DNA of 64,000 bases from Pardosa pseudoannulata (GCA_032207245.1 CM063502.1:133079205-133143204), one strand, 5' to 3'. Positions 8,748-19,119 are shown, counted from the stretch's first letter. Translations and numbers: made by a program. The notes: generated by a model from the letters alone, not told the origin.

Positions 8748-10418
8748 ATGGCATACCTTGTAAGGTTTAAAAAGGTTGACTTGTTGGCTTTGGCTTATGA
8801 GATGAATGTGGAAACTAGTTCAGGAGATAGGATCGCGGATATATGCGACAAAATTAAAAGTGCTCCTAACTATGATGAGGAAATTTTTAGGGCTTGTTTG
8901 GAGCAATTAAAATCAGAAAGGGAACAAGAAGAGGCTAGGACTGAACGAGAGGCTGCTGAATCTAGGGCTGAAAAAGAGGCAGAGCGGGCATACGAGCTTG
9001 AGCGATTGCGTATTACAAACGCGGCAGAAACCACGAGTTTAGGATCGTCAAGAACAGAGATTTACCGTCCCAAACGGGAGCTAAAAAGTTTGATGCGCCC
9101 TTTTCACCCTGAGCATTCCGAAATTTCGTTATATCTGAGTTTGTTCGAAAGACAAGCCAGTGTAGCGGGAATTGAGGAAGAGGAATGGGTTTCCCAGTTA
9201 ATTGCGCTGTTACCTCTTGAAATTTCCCAAAATCTAATTAAGGAACCAGAAGAGAAAATGGGCGATTATCAATATATGAAAAAGGTACTGTTAAGTCGAT
9301 TTAAAATGAAACCTGATGCTTGTCGGATTAAATTCACGTCCCTACAGAAAACCACTACATGGAAAGATTTAGTTTTTGACCTGCGAACATATTTAAATCA
9401 TTGGTTAGAAGGAATGGAGGTAGTTAGTTTTGAGACCTTAAAAGAACTTTTGATAGCAGATCAGTTAAAAAAGAGGGCTACCCCGGAGATGAAAGAACAT
9501 TTCCTAGATATTTGGGGTGAAATTAAGGATCCTGTAGAATTAGGCGAAAAACTAGACAGTTTCGAAGCCGTTAGAAAGATTCGGAAACCAACTCTTTCAA
9601 AATTTCCAAACAATGAGAAGCGCCTTGAAAGAGCAAAAACGAATTCGGAATCGGTAAGCGAACCCGATAACAAAGAGAGTTCCCCGAAGCAGTTGGAGTC
9701 TAGAGACAGGCGGAACGCAGAATTCGACAAAAGACGCTTGCCGGTGTGTTATCATTGTAATGCCCCTGGGCATTTGCGACCGAATTGTCCGCAGAGGAAA
9801 AGGGATAATCCCCGAGAACAAATAAATTTTTTGGGCGAGGATGAATTAGATAAAGATGTTTTTGGACCATATTTGAGCAAAATTAAAGTAAATGGGAAAG
9901 AAATCACGGCATTGCGAGATTCAGGAAGTTCTTTTGATTTAGTGAACAAAAATTATGTGAGTACGAAAGATTTTACTGGCGAAACTGTCTGGCTAAAACA
10001 AGCTATTGATTCACACTTTAATTGTTTCGCGGTTGCCTCAGTAATTTTAGAAAGCCCCGAATTCGGCAGAGTAAAAACCAAAGCAGCCGTAGTAGATAGA
10101 GAAGGACGTTCTGTGTACTTGCTAGGTAATCGAACAGCTCGACTAATCGATGAGGTTAAATCAAAGCCAAATCTTTGTCAAGTGATTACGCGCAGTCACA
10201 AAAGGAGAGAGGAAGGTACTACGGATAGTGAGTTAAATAACGCTGAAGAAAATATTCCCGCTATAATTTCTGATGGCGATGACGCACATCAGATTTCTTT
10301 ACCCGACGTTAAAGAGAATGGGAATTATCTGTTGCAAGTCGATCAAAACGCGTTAGCTTGCGAACAAAAAAAATGTGAAACCTTAACACTATGTTGGGAA
10401 AAACAAAAAAAAAGGTGA
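8748..10418 (+). CDS. Gag-protease polyprotein of the gypsy-type element
   Basis: I choose the ATG at 8748 (MAYLVRFKK), because sequence upstream is T-rich leader. Order of parts: a predicted helical N-terminus with a highly charged E/R-rich coiled-coil stretch (about residues 65-100), a retrotransposon gag core (about 115-270), a zinc knuckle CYHCNAPGHLRPNC (C-X2-C-X4-H-X4-C, near 9749), and an aspartic protease with the active-site context LRDSGSS near 9914. The knuckle binds the element RNA; the protease would mature the polyprotein. The reading ends shortly after an A9 run at 10405-10413. The integrase lies in the +1 frame immediately beyond, with no RT between. The reading frame is otherwise intact. 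Confidence 0.9.
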   Translation: MAYLVRFKKVDLLALAYEMNVETSSGDRIADICDKIKSAPNYDEEIFRACLEQLKSEREQEEARTEREAAESRAEKEAERAYELERLRITNAAETTSLGSSRTEIYRPKRELKSLMRPFHPEHSEISLYLSLFERQASVAGIEEEEWVSQLIALLPLEISQNLIKEPEEKMGDYQYMKKVLLSRFKMKPDACRIKFTSLQKTTTWKDLVFDLRTYLNHWLEGMEVVSFETLKELLIADQLKKRATPEMKEHFLDIWGEIKDPVELGEKLDSFEAVRKIRKPTLSKFPNNEKRLERAKTNSESVSEPDNKESSPKQLESRDRRNAEFDKRRLPVCYHCNAPGHLRPNCPQRKRDNPREQINFLGEDELDKDVFGPYLSKIKVNGKEITALRDSGSSFDLVNKNYVSTKDFTGETVWLKQAIDSHFNCFAVASVILESPEFGRVKTKAAVVDREGRSVYLLGNRTARLIDEVKSKPNLCQVITRSHKRREEGTTDSELNNAEENIPAIISDGDDAHQISLPDVKENGNYLLQVDQNALACEQKKCETLTLCWEKQKKR

Positions 10419-11859
10419 AACCGAGTTTTGTTTTAAAGATAATTTATTATTTAGGAAAAGTGTAGACCACCGAGGTCAAGAGAATTATCAGTTGGTTATT
10501 CCTAAGAAATTTAGACCTAAGATTCTATCAATGTCGCATGAGGGTACTTCCGCTCACGCCGGAGTGACAAAGACTAAGGACAGGTTGTTAAGTTATTACT
10601 TCTGGCCTCATTGCATTAAAGAAGTGGAAGAATTTGTCCGCAGTTGTGACCCGTGTCAGAGAGTAGGAAAACCCCGGGATAAAAAGAAGGCTCCTCTCAA
10701 ACTTGTACCTATTATAACGGAGGTGTTTTCAAAAATAAATATTGATACGGTAGGTCCCCTTCCCGAAAGTGCTAAAGGAAACAAATATTTAGTCACGGCG
10801 ATTTGTATGTCATCGAAATACCCTGACGCCATTCCTGTAACGGATATTGGATCGGTTTCTATAATCGACGCTTTAATGGCATTGTTCAGTAGGTACGGTT
10901 ATGCTAGGGAAATTCAGTGTGACTTGGGCACAAGTTTTACGAGCAACCTAACCTCCGAATTTTTTGAGAAGTTTGGAATTAGGGTAACTCATTCGTCGGT
11001 CTTTCATCCGCAATCTAACCCTGTGGAACGATTTCACAGAACCCTAAAACGGCTTTTACGGGTAATGTGTCTAGAATCAAAAGAGGACTGGGAAAAGAAC
11101 CTTCCTGCAGCCCTGTTAGCGCTTAGAACTGTAACCCATGAAAGTACGGGCTTCAGCCCCGCAGAGTTAGTGTACGAAAAAAATTTGAGAATGCCGGAAA
11201 CTTTATTATATGATCATTGGGTAAATCCCGGAGAAAACGATTCCGCGGTGACGGAATACGTATTTGATTTGATCAATCGATTAAAAGAATGTCAGGAGCT
11301 AGCTGTAGAAAGAATGACAGAAGCTCAGAACAAAAGGAAGTTTTGGTACGATAAAGGGTCTGTTAGGAGACAATTTAAAAAAGGTGATCGAGTTTTGGTG
11401 CTAGCCACAGCGCGACCAAACAAATTAGCAGTGCAATGGGTTGGCCCTGGTATCATTGAAAATCAGATTTCGGATACCAATTACCTTGTTAGAATGCAGG
11501 ACAGAAACAAGACTCAGGTATATCATGTTAACATGCTAAAACCTTACCATCAGAGAGCAGAAACTGTTAACTTGATATATTCTGAATCAGAGGAGGATAA
11601 AGACTCAGGGAAAGACTTAGACATTATTTATCCGGAAGCGGATCCGAATGTCTATGATTTCGAGAGTATAGCTAGGGATAGCGAGTTGAGTAAACGAATG
11701 ACGTGGTTAAAAAGCAGTCTACTACCAATCCTAGGTTATTACGTTGGTCGTTGGTTTTGCAGCTTTTCCGATACAAGGTTGTTTATCGGCCTGGAAAGGA
11801 AAATCAAAACGCTGACTGTCTCAGTCGTCTATAACCTTGGATGTGTCATTTTGTTGTAG
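10414..11859 (+). CDS. Integrase of the gypsy-type element
   Basis: In the frame entered just after the A9 run, the protein shows an integrase pre-domain (NLLFRK), an H2C2 zinc-binding module (H at the SHEG stretch and H at AHAG, then CDPCQ), and a DDE core with NIDTVG, QCDLGTSF and NPVERFHRTLK carrying D, D and E. A C-terminal DNA-binding part follows (KKGDRVLVL, QWVGPG, YHVNMLKPY). The core is intact. It has no ATG near its start and must be reached by a +1 shift or by loss of one A in the A-run. From about 11690 the open frame runs into sequence that in another frame encodes an RNase H tail, so the last 50 or so residues are probably spurious. Confidence 0.85.
   Translation, partial: GETEFCFKDNLLFRKSVDHRGQENYQLVIPKKFRPKILSMSHEGTSAHAGVTKTKDRLLSYYFWPHCIKEVEEFVRSCDPCQRVGKPRDKKKAPLKLVPIITEVFSKINIDTVGPLPESAKGNKYLVTAICMSSKYPDAIPVTDIGSVSIIDALMALFSRYGYAREIQCDLGTSFTSNLTSEFFEKFGIRVTHSSVFHPQSNPVERFHRTLKRLLRVMCLESKEDWEKNLPAALLALRTVTHESTGFSPAELVYEKNLRMPETLLYDHWVNPGENDSAVTEYVFDLINRLKECQELAVERMTEAQNKRKFWYDKGSVRRQFKKGDRVLVLATARPNKLAVQWVGPGIIENQISDTNYLVRMQDRNKTQVYHVNMLKPYHQRAETVNLIYSESEEDKDSGKDLDIIYPEADPNVYDFESIARDSELSKRMTWLKSSLLPILGYYVGRWFCSFSDTRLFIGLERKIKTLTVSVVYNLGCVILL
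11703..11834 (+). pseudogene. RNase H C-terminal remnant downstream of integrase
   Basis: In a frame different from the integrase ORF this segment reads LLRWSLVLQLFRYKVVYRPG followed by KENQNADCLSRL and a stop. That is the standard C-terminal signature of the gypsy RNase H domain (the YRPGKEN...ADxLSR motif). The upstream RNase H catalytic part and the whole RT are missing. Because protease joins integrase directly at 10414, this remnant suggests the parent element had integrase before RT-RNase H, as in Gmr1-like gypsy elements, and lost about 1.5 kb around 11690. Rearrangement is the alternative. Confidence 0.8.
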
Positions 11860-12073
11860 GTGTAAATAGTTTAACATTTGAGTAATTTTTTTGTGTGTTT
11901 AGTGCTTAAAAGTATTTCAATTTTGTGTATTTATAAGAATTTAAATTGTAAATTTTAATTTTAAATGTGTTAAATTTTGAGTATTTAATTGGCCTCGAGT
12001 GGAGAGTAAGTTGACTCACTTTTAAGTTCATTAGAGAATTTCCATCGTCAGACTCCGGAGAATTCTCTTCCTT

Positions 12074-12087
12074 AGGGGGGAGGAAGC
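12074..12087 (+). promoter_or_regulatory. Polypurine tract
   Basis: AGGGGGGAGGAAGC lies immediately before the 3' LTR start TGTAACGG. Its position and purine content fit the plus-strand primer site of an LTR retrotransposon. Confidence 0.8.
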
Positions 12088-13106
12088 TGTAACGGCGTGA
12101 TATAGCGGTGTATCGTCAAAGAACTTTGCTTCTAAAGGTGGACTTGTGTGAATACAAAAGAATTGTTTTCTACGGCACCATGAAGTCTACACGGCCGCGC
12201 ACTATAGTGAAGGAAACAATACGCCAGACTGGACGGTACCTTTTTTGTCAGCTAAAAAGATGATCGCGGAACGACAAAGGGTTTGCCGCTTCTCAGATGT
12301 TGCCGCTAATGCAATCTTAGCTTTACGGCTGATAATGGTTTAACTCGGACCAATGCAGTTGGTCGAAGATGAGGTCATCGCTAAGTGACCCAATAATAAA
12401 ATTGTGGGTGAGGCCCGTCTCTTGGAGGCCCCTCCCCTAGAAAGAGACGAAGAAGATATTTTTTGGAAAGAAGTTAGTTAGCAAGCAATCAGCTAATTCG
12501 TAGGTCGCCTTGACCTGTCTCTCTACCGGAGAGTTTTACTTGCTATAATCCCACCTTGGGATCTTTTCTTGAGTAGCCCGCATCGGCTAACTCGTTGGTC
12601 GCCTTGACCTGTCTCTCTACCGGAGAGTTTTATTTGCGATAATCCCACCTTGGGATCTTTTCTTGAGTAGCCCGCATCGGCTAACTCGTAGGTCGCCTTG
12701 ACCTGTCTCTCTGCCGGAGAGTTTCATTTGCTATAATCCCGTCTTGGGATAAATCTCTTGTGAGATTGAAGTGATACCCTGTGCTTGGTGTTCTTCGTAT
12801 GCTATTATAATCCTCTTCAGGATTGTTGATGTTCGTCAGAACTGTGCTAGAGTTTTTAAGTGTGTTAGTGATATAGTGAGAAAGCTACGAATTGTGTCTT
12901 CCGTCTATGCTACCATATTTCGGCAGAGTCTGAATTAGTTTAGGTACCCGTCTCTACTTAGGCCTGTACTCATCACTTCCTGTGATCAGATTGTTTTATT
13001 TTATACTTGTGAAATAATGTATATAGCTGATGTGTTAATAAATCAAATAGTCTAGTACATCGGATTCTTCCTTGTGTCTCCTGAAACAGGGACCGGATAC
13101 GTTACA
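12088..13106 (+). repeat. 3' LTR of the gypsy-type element
   Basis: This is a 1,019-bp copy of 6773-7790. The only difference I find is one additional A after 12212. The hairpin units and TG...CA termini are all conserved. The right target duplication ACAC follows at 13107-13110. Confidence 0.95.
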
Positions 13107-13559
13107 ACACGAACAAATTAAAGTCGCGGTATACAACCTAAACAACACAAGTCCCCAATCAAAGTTTTTTTATTTACGGACTGTCACCTACGGGACTGCG
13201 TCGGCCCCTTATTTAGCAACAACAGTTCTACAACTCGCGACAGTATGAACTTCCCTTTAGCTTCAAAGACTGTCCTTCAAAATTTTTACATGGATGACTG
13301 CTTTTCTGGTTCTTCAGATGAACTCGAATTTTAAAAACTCCAATTAGAGTTATCGCAACTCCTTCTTCGAGGAGGAATGACTATACATAAATGTCACTCG
13401 TACAAGGGTCCAATCCCTGAAATGCAAGAGTTTCTACTGGATAGAAATTCGGAAGAGATCGTATCTAAAACGCTAGGGATGCTTTGGAAAAATGCAAGTG
13501 ATTGCTTTACCTACCAGACCAACTTCTTGGTAGGTAAACCTATAAATTCAATTCTATAA
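13107..13559 (+). pseudogene. BEL/Pao reverse transcriptase remnant
   Basis: Reading frames here contain TYGTASAPYLATTVLQLA and, in the frame of 13287, FYMDDCFSG with the RT catalytic YMDD box. GGMTIHKCHS follows in the same frame after an in-frame TAA. This order is typical of the BEL/Pao RT palm. Frameshifts and stops show it is dead. It begins exactly at the right target duplication of the gypsy element, so that element may have inserted into this relic. However, I see no RT sequence on the left flank. Sequence from 13560 to 13889 has no recognised feature. Confidence 0.75.
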
Positions 13560-13919
13560 CCCAACGTAAATGATCAAAAGGACAACATCCTTAATAAGTG
13601 GCAAAAAAACTCAAAAAATAAAGCAAACGATATGGAAACGCTGGCAAATTACCTATATAAGTCACTTACAACAATGCAGTAAACAGTTCGTAGTAGTATA
13701 ATGTATTTTGTTTCCTGTAGCAACACTTGTTTTATTAATTATATTTGGCAACACTTCTGTGCTGTTTACATTGATTTAACTATGTAGCCTTTACACCTCA
13801 TTGTCATCTAGTTGATTAAAGCCTAAATCTAGGTTAATATGTTGTTAGATTATTTTTCACTTCACTAAAATGTAATCAACTAGAATTTCGTGCATTCCCA
13901 CATTCCTGGATTTTGCAAA

Positions 13920-14152
13920 ATGGAACAAATTTTGAAACCAGAAAGATTTGAAACCGATCCCATGTGCACGGGGGTCGAATCTAAATGGAAACACTGGAAA
14001 AGGACTTTCCATATTTTTCTTGGCCAAGTTACCGGAATAACAGAAGATGGCAAGCTACAATTATTGTGTAATTATATCTCTGCTAATGTGTTTCGTTACA
14101 TAAGTGACTCTGAAAACTACTCCAACACTATCGAAGTACTAGTATTTTAGTT
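13920..14152 (+). pseudogene. Gypsy-type gag fragment
   Basis: From the ATG at 13920 the reading MEQILKPERFETDP continues with KWKHWKRTFHIF, then KLQLLCNYISANVFRYISD. This matches the N-terminal gag core typical of arthropod gypsy elements (the W..HW...F and L.L......V..YIS spacing). It stops at 14150, ten bases before the BEL LTR and its target duplication, so it is a truncated relic in the left flank of the BEL insertion. Confidence 0.6.
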
Positions 14153-14162
14153 GTGAGACGTG

Positions 14163-14504
14163 TGTCACGAAAAGCACTTCCACTTCTACTGAGATTACTC
14201 AACTCTAATAGAACAAAGAGACTAAAAAAGTGGAACTGTTCTCTGAAAAGATTAGAACGATGAGTGGTGTGACAGCAACATCGCTCATGTTAATACTAAA
14301 ATGTCTGTATATATTCCTGTAAATAATTCAAACTAATTAAATGTGTTTAGGTTATTAGATTGGCTCTCTTCAATGCAGGTGATTAACACTATTGTCGATC
14401 CATAACTTCGATGTGACTTCATTTCGGCGCGAAAAGATAGTGATCGTAAGGGAGGTGAGTTATGTATGTTATGTCTCGTTGTCCGATTGTTTCCGATTGC
14501 TACA
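14163..14504 (+). repeat. 5' LTR of the BEL element
   Basis: It starts TGTCACGAAAAGC and ends GATTGCTACA. It matches 22305-22646 along the full 342 bp with about 13 substitutions and no indels that I can see. Confidence 0.92.
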
Positions 14505-15171
14505 TAATTTGGCGCCCGAACAGGGAATCTGGAATTGAGTCATAATATATGTTTTGACAACTGGAAAAGAATTTATTTAGAACTCTTGCTGCTTAAATAT
14601 TTAACTGGTTCATCAATTATATTTGAAATATATTAAATGAAAGTGGAGTATTTTGAATAATTAATGAGAATATCTTTTTGGAATTTAAGTAGTAAGCGAA
14701 CATTGATAAAATAGAAGAGAGTGTTCAAGAAATTGCTTTATTGATAAAGTTGGATTGAATACATTTGATATAATTTGGATTAGAGTAATTTGATGCAATT
14801 TTGAAAATACAGGATTTAATAAATATCTAGAATGTTAAATTTATTTTCTATTCTGATAACCATGAGCATATGTTACAAAAGTTATTTGATGCTGAATTAA
14901 CTGAATATTGTTTTTAGAATTGCTTGTATTTTACTTGAAAGTTTATTATTCTTTTTGAGAAGATTTTTACTGGAAAACTTTTAATTTAAGAATTACAATA
15001 CATCTGTATGTTTATATATTTTGAATTATGCAGTTCTTTATGAATAGTATTTATTTAATTGAATATTGCATTTTATTATTGAAAACAGAAGTGTATGTTG
15101 TATTGAGTATCTGTTCATATTTATATTAGGATTTATGGTGATATATTCAGACACTTTTATTAATATTTAAA
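14505..15171 (+). other. BEL leader with primer binding site at 14510-14526
   Basis: TGGCGCCCGAACAGGGA begins five bases after the LTR. This is the sequence complementary to the 3' end of a lysine tRNA, the same type of primer site used by lentiviruses and many arthropod elements. The rest of the leader is very AT-rich and ends at the gag ATG at 15172. The last part (15025 onward) is duplicated at 16808. Confidence 0.85.
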
Positions 15172-15408
15172 ATGGAAACATTAACTAAATTGAGAGGTTC
15201 TTATCGAGGCTGTTTTACTAAATTTACTGGAAATTTGGAATTATTTTTGAAATCGAAAGTAGATGATTCTGATTTGTATGCTAGTAACCTGAATCAGTTA
15301 ACAGAGAATTATTTGAAAATTCAAAACTTAGATAAAGATATACTTGATTTAATCACGAAGGATGCTACGCATACCGAGAAAATTATTCGTGATGAAATCG
15401 AAAGTGCC
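15025..15408 (+). repeat. 384-bp direct duplication, left copy, with truncated gag start
   Basis: This copy matches 16808-17191 with only a handful of substitutions. It contains the end of the leader and the first 79 codons of gag from the ATG at 15172 (METLTKLRGSYRGCFTKF), then breaks at 15408 into unrelated SINE-like sequence. The two copies bracket the composite insertion. The arrangement is not a normal target duplication because of its length. Confidence 0.85.
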
Positions 15409-16807
15409 TGCTGCATAGTATCATCGTTCTCCTCGGGTGCTTGGTTCAATTCCCGACAATACAAAAATTCAAGAACTTAATTTAAATTGTTAAATTTTGT
15501 TTTTTATGTTTATTTATTATACTTTAGGCTTTTTTCGGATTTTTAATGCAATTTAATTATTTTTAAAACATTTTTTTTCTTTTTCAAAATTTTCAGTTTT
15601 TTCGATTTTGTCATTTTAATTCATTATTTTTTGTTTATTTTGTACGGATGTCATGGCCGCAAAAATATTTTATGTTTTTCTATTCCTAAACTTTCTACTC
15701 TCGAGTTGTGCTATGAACTCACGAATCCACCCTTCTATTTCGTAGCGCTCCAAAACCAAACTAATTCTTAAGAATTTTAAATTTGATGAAAATAAATTTA
15801 AAATCTTTAAAAGGCTTTACTTAATTATTTATGCTTTTTTAAATAGCAATACAATTTTATTGTCTTTAATGTTAATGTTAAATTAAAAATGTATAAAGTT
15901 TCTGAAATTAAATTTAATTTTTAAAGTAATACCATTATAAGTATTTTAAAAATATTATATATTTTTTTCAAATTAGTCACCAATTTAATCGAAAAATATC
16001 ACTGTGAATTGATTCAATTAAGAAAGTATGCATCTTTGAAGAAAATATTTATAATATCTTAAAAATACAAAACTTTCCCCTCCCCCGAGTTATTTATTAG
16101 ATAATTATATGCTTTAGATATTTATATGTTTTACGATATTTATATGCTTTATCAAACATTTATTGTAGTTGAACTCTGTGATGATACTCGAAAATGAGCA
16201 GTTTTAAAAGTTAAATAGCACTGGTTAATCAACAGTTCTTTTGAAGGTATATATGTATTTTTATATACTTTTTCTAAACTAGTAATATTTAAACAAAAGC
16301 AAGCATTTATTTACCTAAAAATGGTATTCCCAAACCCATAGAGATGATTTATATGATAATTTGGGGTTTAATTTCTCATCCCTTTTCATCGCAGTTGTCC
16401 AGATTTTATGTGTATGTGGATCTTTCGGAAACGCTGAAAAATATCTTCTCATTGCAGTTAGTTGCTGTATTTTGACAGAGGGGCACAATACAATATTTAG
16501 AGTATGATTTTTTAATGCCAGACATAATAAAAAAATTTCTATTATATGCGATACTTTACACAGAGACAAATTTAAAAGTCGCCTTTTAACATGTAAACAG
16601 CATAGGCGGTCGGTGTCGACATGAAAGATGACGTCACAAACTCGGCGGAGAAAAAGTATCGTTTTTGAGAGACGTTAAAGAGTCTGCTATAAAACCCATC
16701 AGAAATCACTCATTAGGCCCCCAAGTGAAAGAAAAATAGCTACTGTCCTGCTTACTTTTTTGTCTTCTATCGTTTAAAATCAAAATTAGAAAACGTGAAA
16801 ATTCCTC
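15409..16807. mobile_element. Composite insertion in BEL gag (SINE-like, repeat, THAP repeat copy 3)
   Basis: It starts with a tRNA-like stretch containing a B-box match (GGTTCAATTCC at about 15442). It continues with a dispersed repeat (about 15490-15745) that recurs at 32310-32565. A SINE tail fragment follows at 15745-15768, and then the THAP-exon repeat (15765-16807, minus). The whole block joins the right 384-bp copy directly at 16808. It has no coding capacity of its own beyond the broken THAP exon. Confidence 0.65.
16315..16525 (-). pseudogene. THAP-domain exon 1, copy 3, broken
   Basis: The minus-strand ATG at 16525-16523 begins MSGIKKSYSKYC. The exon is 211 bp, one base longer than the 210-bp copy at 961-1170, and needs a frame change near FPKDPHTHKIW. 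The final CEDH is altered to WEYH, losing the third zinc ligand, and the last codon is TAG. A GTAAAT donor follows. It is a dead duplicate of copy 1. Confidence 0.65.
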
Positions 16808-16954
16808 ATTATGCAGTTCTTTATGAATAGTATTTATTGAATTGAATACTGCATTTTATTATTGAAAACAGAAGTGTATGTTGTATTGAGTATCTGTTCA
16901 TATTTATATTAGGATTTATGTTGATATATTCAGACAATTTTATTAATATTTAAA

Positions 16955-17767
16955 ATGGAAACATTAACTAAATTGAGAGGTTCTTATCGAGACTGTTTTA
17001 CTAAATTTACTGGAAATTTGGAATTATTTTTGAAATCGAAAGTAGATGATTCTGATTTGTATGCTAGTAACCTGAATCAGTTAACAGAGAAGTATTTGAA
17101 AATTCAAAACTTAGATAAAGATATACTTGATTTAATCACGAAGGATGCTACGCATAGCGAGAAAATTATTCGTGATGAAATCGAAAGTGCCGAATCTTAT
17201 GAAGATAAATTCATATATTTTAAAACGAAACTAGAACGCTGCATAAACAGATCTGACAGCGAAATTGATACACATTCAGTTAACAAAAAAAGAAATTTTA
17301 AGTTGCCTAAGATCGAGTTACAGAAATTTGATGGGACTCCGAATGATTGGTTATCTTTCTTTGGATTATTTAAAAAAAAAAAAATTGATTCTGATCCGTA
17401 TATTTCAAATGAGGATAAATATCAGTACTTGATACAAACAACCCTTAAAGGTTCAAGAGCTAGGGAGGTAGTGGAGTCTTTTCCACCCACGGCTGAAAAC
17501 TATGTTCAAGCCATCGATTGTTTAAAGGATCATTTTGGACGTGAGGATGTATTAGTGGAGGTCTATGTAAGAGAACTTTTGAGCTTGGTATTAAATAATG
17601 CCTTGAATAATGAACATAAACTTCCATTAGTTAAAATGTACGACAAAATCGAAACCCAGCTAAGATCTTTGCAGATGCTGGGTGTAACAAGTGACAAGTA
17701 TGCGTCCATGCTTTACCCTTTGGTCGAGTCGTGTTTGCCTATTGATCTTTTATGGATTTGGGAATGA
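16955..17767 (+). pseudogene. BEL gag
   Basis: From the ATG at 16955 (second copy of the gag start) there are 270 codons before a TGA at 17765. The section FKLPKIELQKFDGTPNDWLS, then RAREVVESFPPTAENY and FGREDVLVEVYVRELL, is the conserved BEL/Pao gag domain. A run of ten A at about 17371 encodes KKKK and may be a slippage site. The stop is followed by recognisable gag sequence in other frames, so the protein is truncated by mutation, not by design. Confidence 0.85.
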
Positions 17768-18180
17768 CATTTGTCTACGATAACGTTTAAAAAAGATGAA
17801 AAAATTAATAAGTTAGAAAAGATAATGAAATTGAGGGTGAAGAAAAGATTAACTTAGCCAAAAGTGAGTTTGGACTAGAACATAAGAACAAGAAGAATCA
17901 GCCAATTAGATCCTTTAATCGCAATAAAAATATTACCACGGGCATGGAACTCTATAGCTCAGTACAAAACAACCCAGCCTCGAAGAACCCTCAATGTATA
18001 TTTTGTGATAAGAACCATTTAAGTGCTGATTGTAGATATGCTCAGAGTTTACCAGGTGATAAAAGGAAAGATATTTTAATGAAAAGGGGGATTTTGCTTT
18101 AGGTGCTTGAAAATTAATCATATTTCTAGCTCTTGTAAATCCAGAATCAAATGTCAAAATTGTGGAAGATTACACCATTA
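17768..18180 (+). pseudogene. BEL gag C-terminus with zinc knuckles
   Basis: After a frame change the reading resumes with NEIEGEEKINLAKSEFGLEH, then CIFCDKNHLSADC (a C-X2-C-X3-H-X4-C knuckle), and after another shift near 18095 a second cysteine group CQNCGRLHHYLLC. These are nucleocapsid-type modules that bind the element RNA. At least two frameshifts interrupt the segment. Confidence 0.75.
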
Positions 18181-18980
18181 TCTTTTATGCAATAATAATC
18201 AAACCCAGTCTCCCAAGGAAATGACAAAACCCAAATCTGATAATGATATTCCCGTACAAGATCAGATTCTGGCAAATGTTTCGACATCACCACATGTTTT
18301 GTTGCAGACTCTTGTGATTCACTTAAAAGGAGAAAGGGGTAAAGTGAAGATAAGGACAATAATTGACTCAGCTTCTCAAAGATCGTACATTTTGAAAAGT
18401 ATTGCCCATAGATTGAATTACCAACCCCACCGAATAGAAAGTCTACGACATTCCTTAATTGGAGGAACGAGTACAGAGGTCTGCCATCACGATGTTTATA
18501 GAGCATTCCTCACTGACTTTGATCTGACCTACAACTGTAACTTTGAAGTTCTCGATCAAGAAACAATCTGTGCAAAAATTCCACCAGTTGCGGATGGGAT
18601 ATGGAGGAAAGAACTTTCAGAAAACAATATACCATTTGAGTGATCAACACCATGGACCCATAGAATTGTGGATTGGAGCAGATGTTGCTTTAAAGCTTCT
18701 GACCGGGGGTTACAAGCTTTTACCTTCTGGTTTAGTTGCCATCCAGACAAAGTTAGGGTGGATGGTTATGGTTCGTACAAGAAGAGTAAAGGGAGATAAA
18801 AACACAGAACTGATTGTCCCTTCAATGCTTGCAGGAGGAATTTCTGAAACAGATTTATGGAGTCTTAATATAATAGGAATCAAAGATCAAGCCGAGAAAC
18901 AATCAAAGACTGAAAAGGAAGAAGCTTCCATGCAGCATTTCTCGAAAACACTGAAGAGACTTTTTAGATGGCCGGTATGA
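18107..18980 (+). pseudogene. BEL aspartic protease and linker
   Basis: The protease active-site context is TIIDSASQRSYI; most BEL elements have DSGS here, so the glycine is replaced by alanine. The first reading frame stops at 18643. Continuation in another frame (from about 18630) shows HHGPIELWIGADVALKLLTG and the LGWMVMV segment, standard for the region between BEL protease and RT. A second stop follows at 18980. Confidence 0.8.
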
Positions 18981-19119
18981 AGTTTCTCTGCCCTGGTTGG
19001 AAGGTATGCAACCACCTGCCAATAATAGGATAATTGCGGAAAGAAGACTCAAGGGAACAATTAAGAACCTTCAAGCAAAGAATTTGCTAGAGAGTTAGGA
19101 AGATGTCTTTCATGAATGG

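Larger units (their letters stand above)
6769..13110 (+). mobile_element. Young gypsy-type LTR retrotransposon lacking RT, with 4-bp target duplication
   Basis: Two LTRs (6773-7790 and 12088-13106) begin with TGTAACGG, end with GTTACA, and are identical except for one A in an A-run (GGAACAAT versus GGAAACAAT). ACAC occurs on both outer sides, consistent with a 4-bp target duplication. The internal region encodes gag, a zinc knuckle, aspartic protease, integrase and then only the C-terminal end of RNase H. Reverse transcriptase is absent, so movement must have used enzymes supplied in trans. The near-identical LTRs indicate recent insertion. The right flank is a BEL/Pao RT remnant. Confidence 0.9.
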
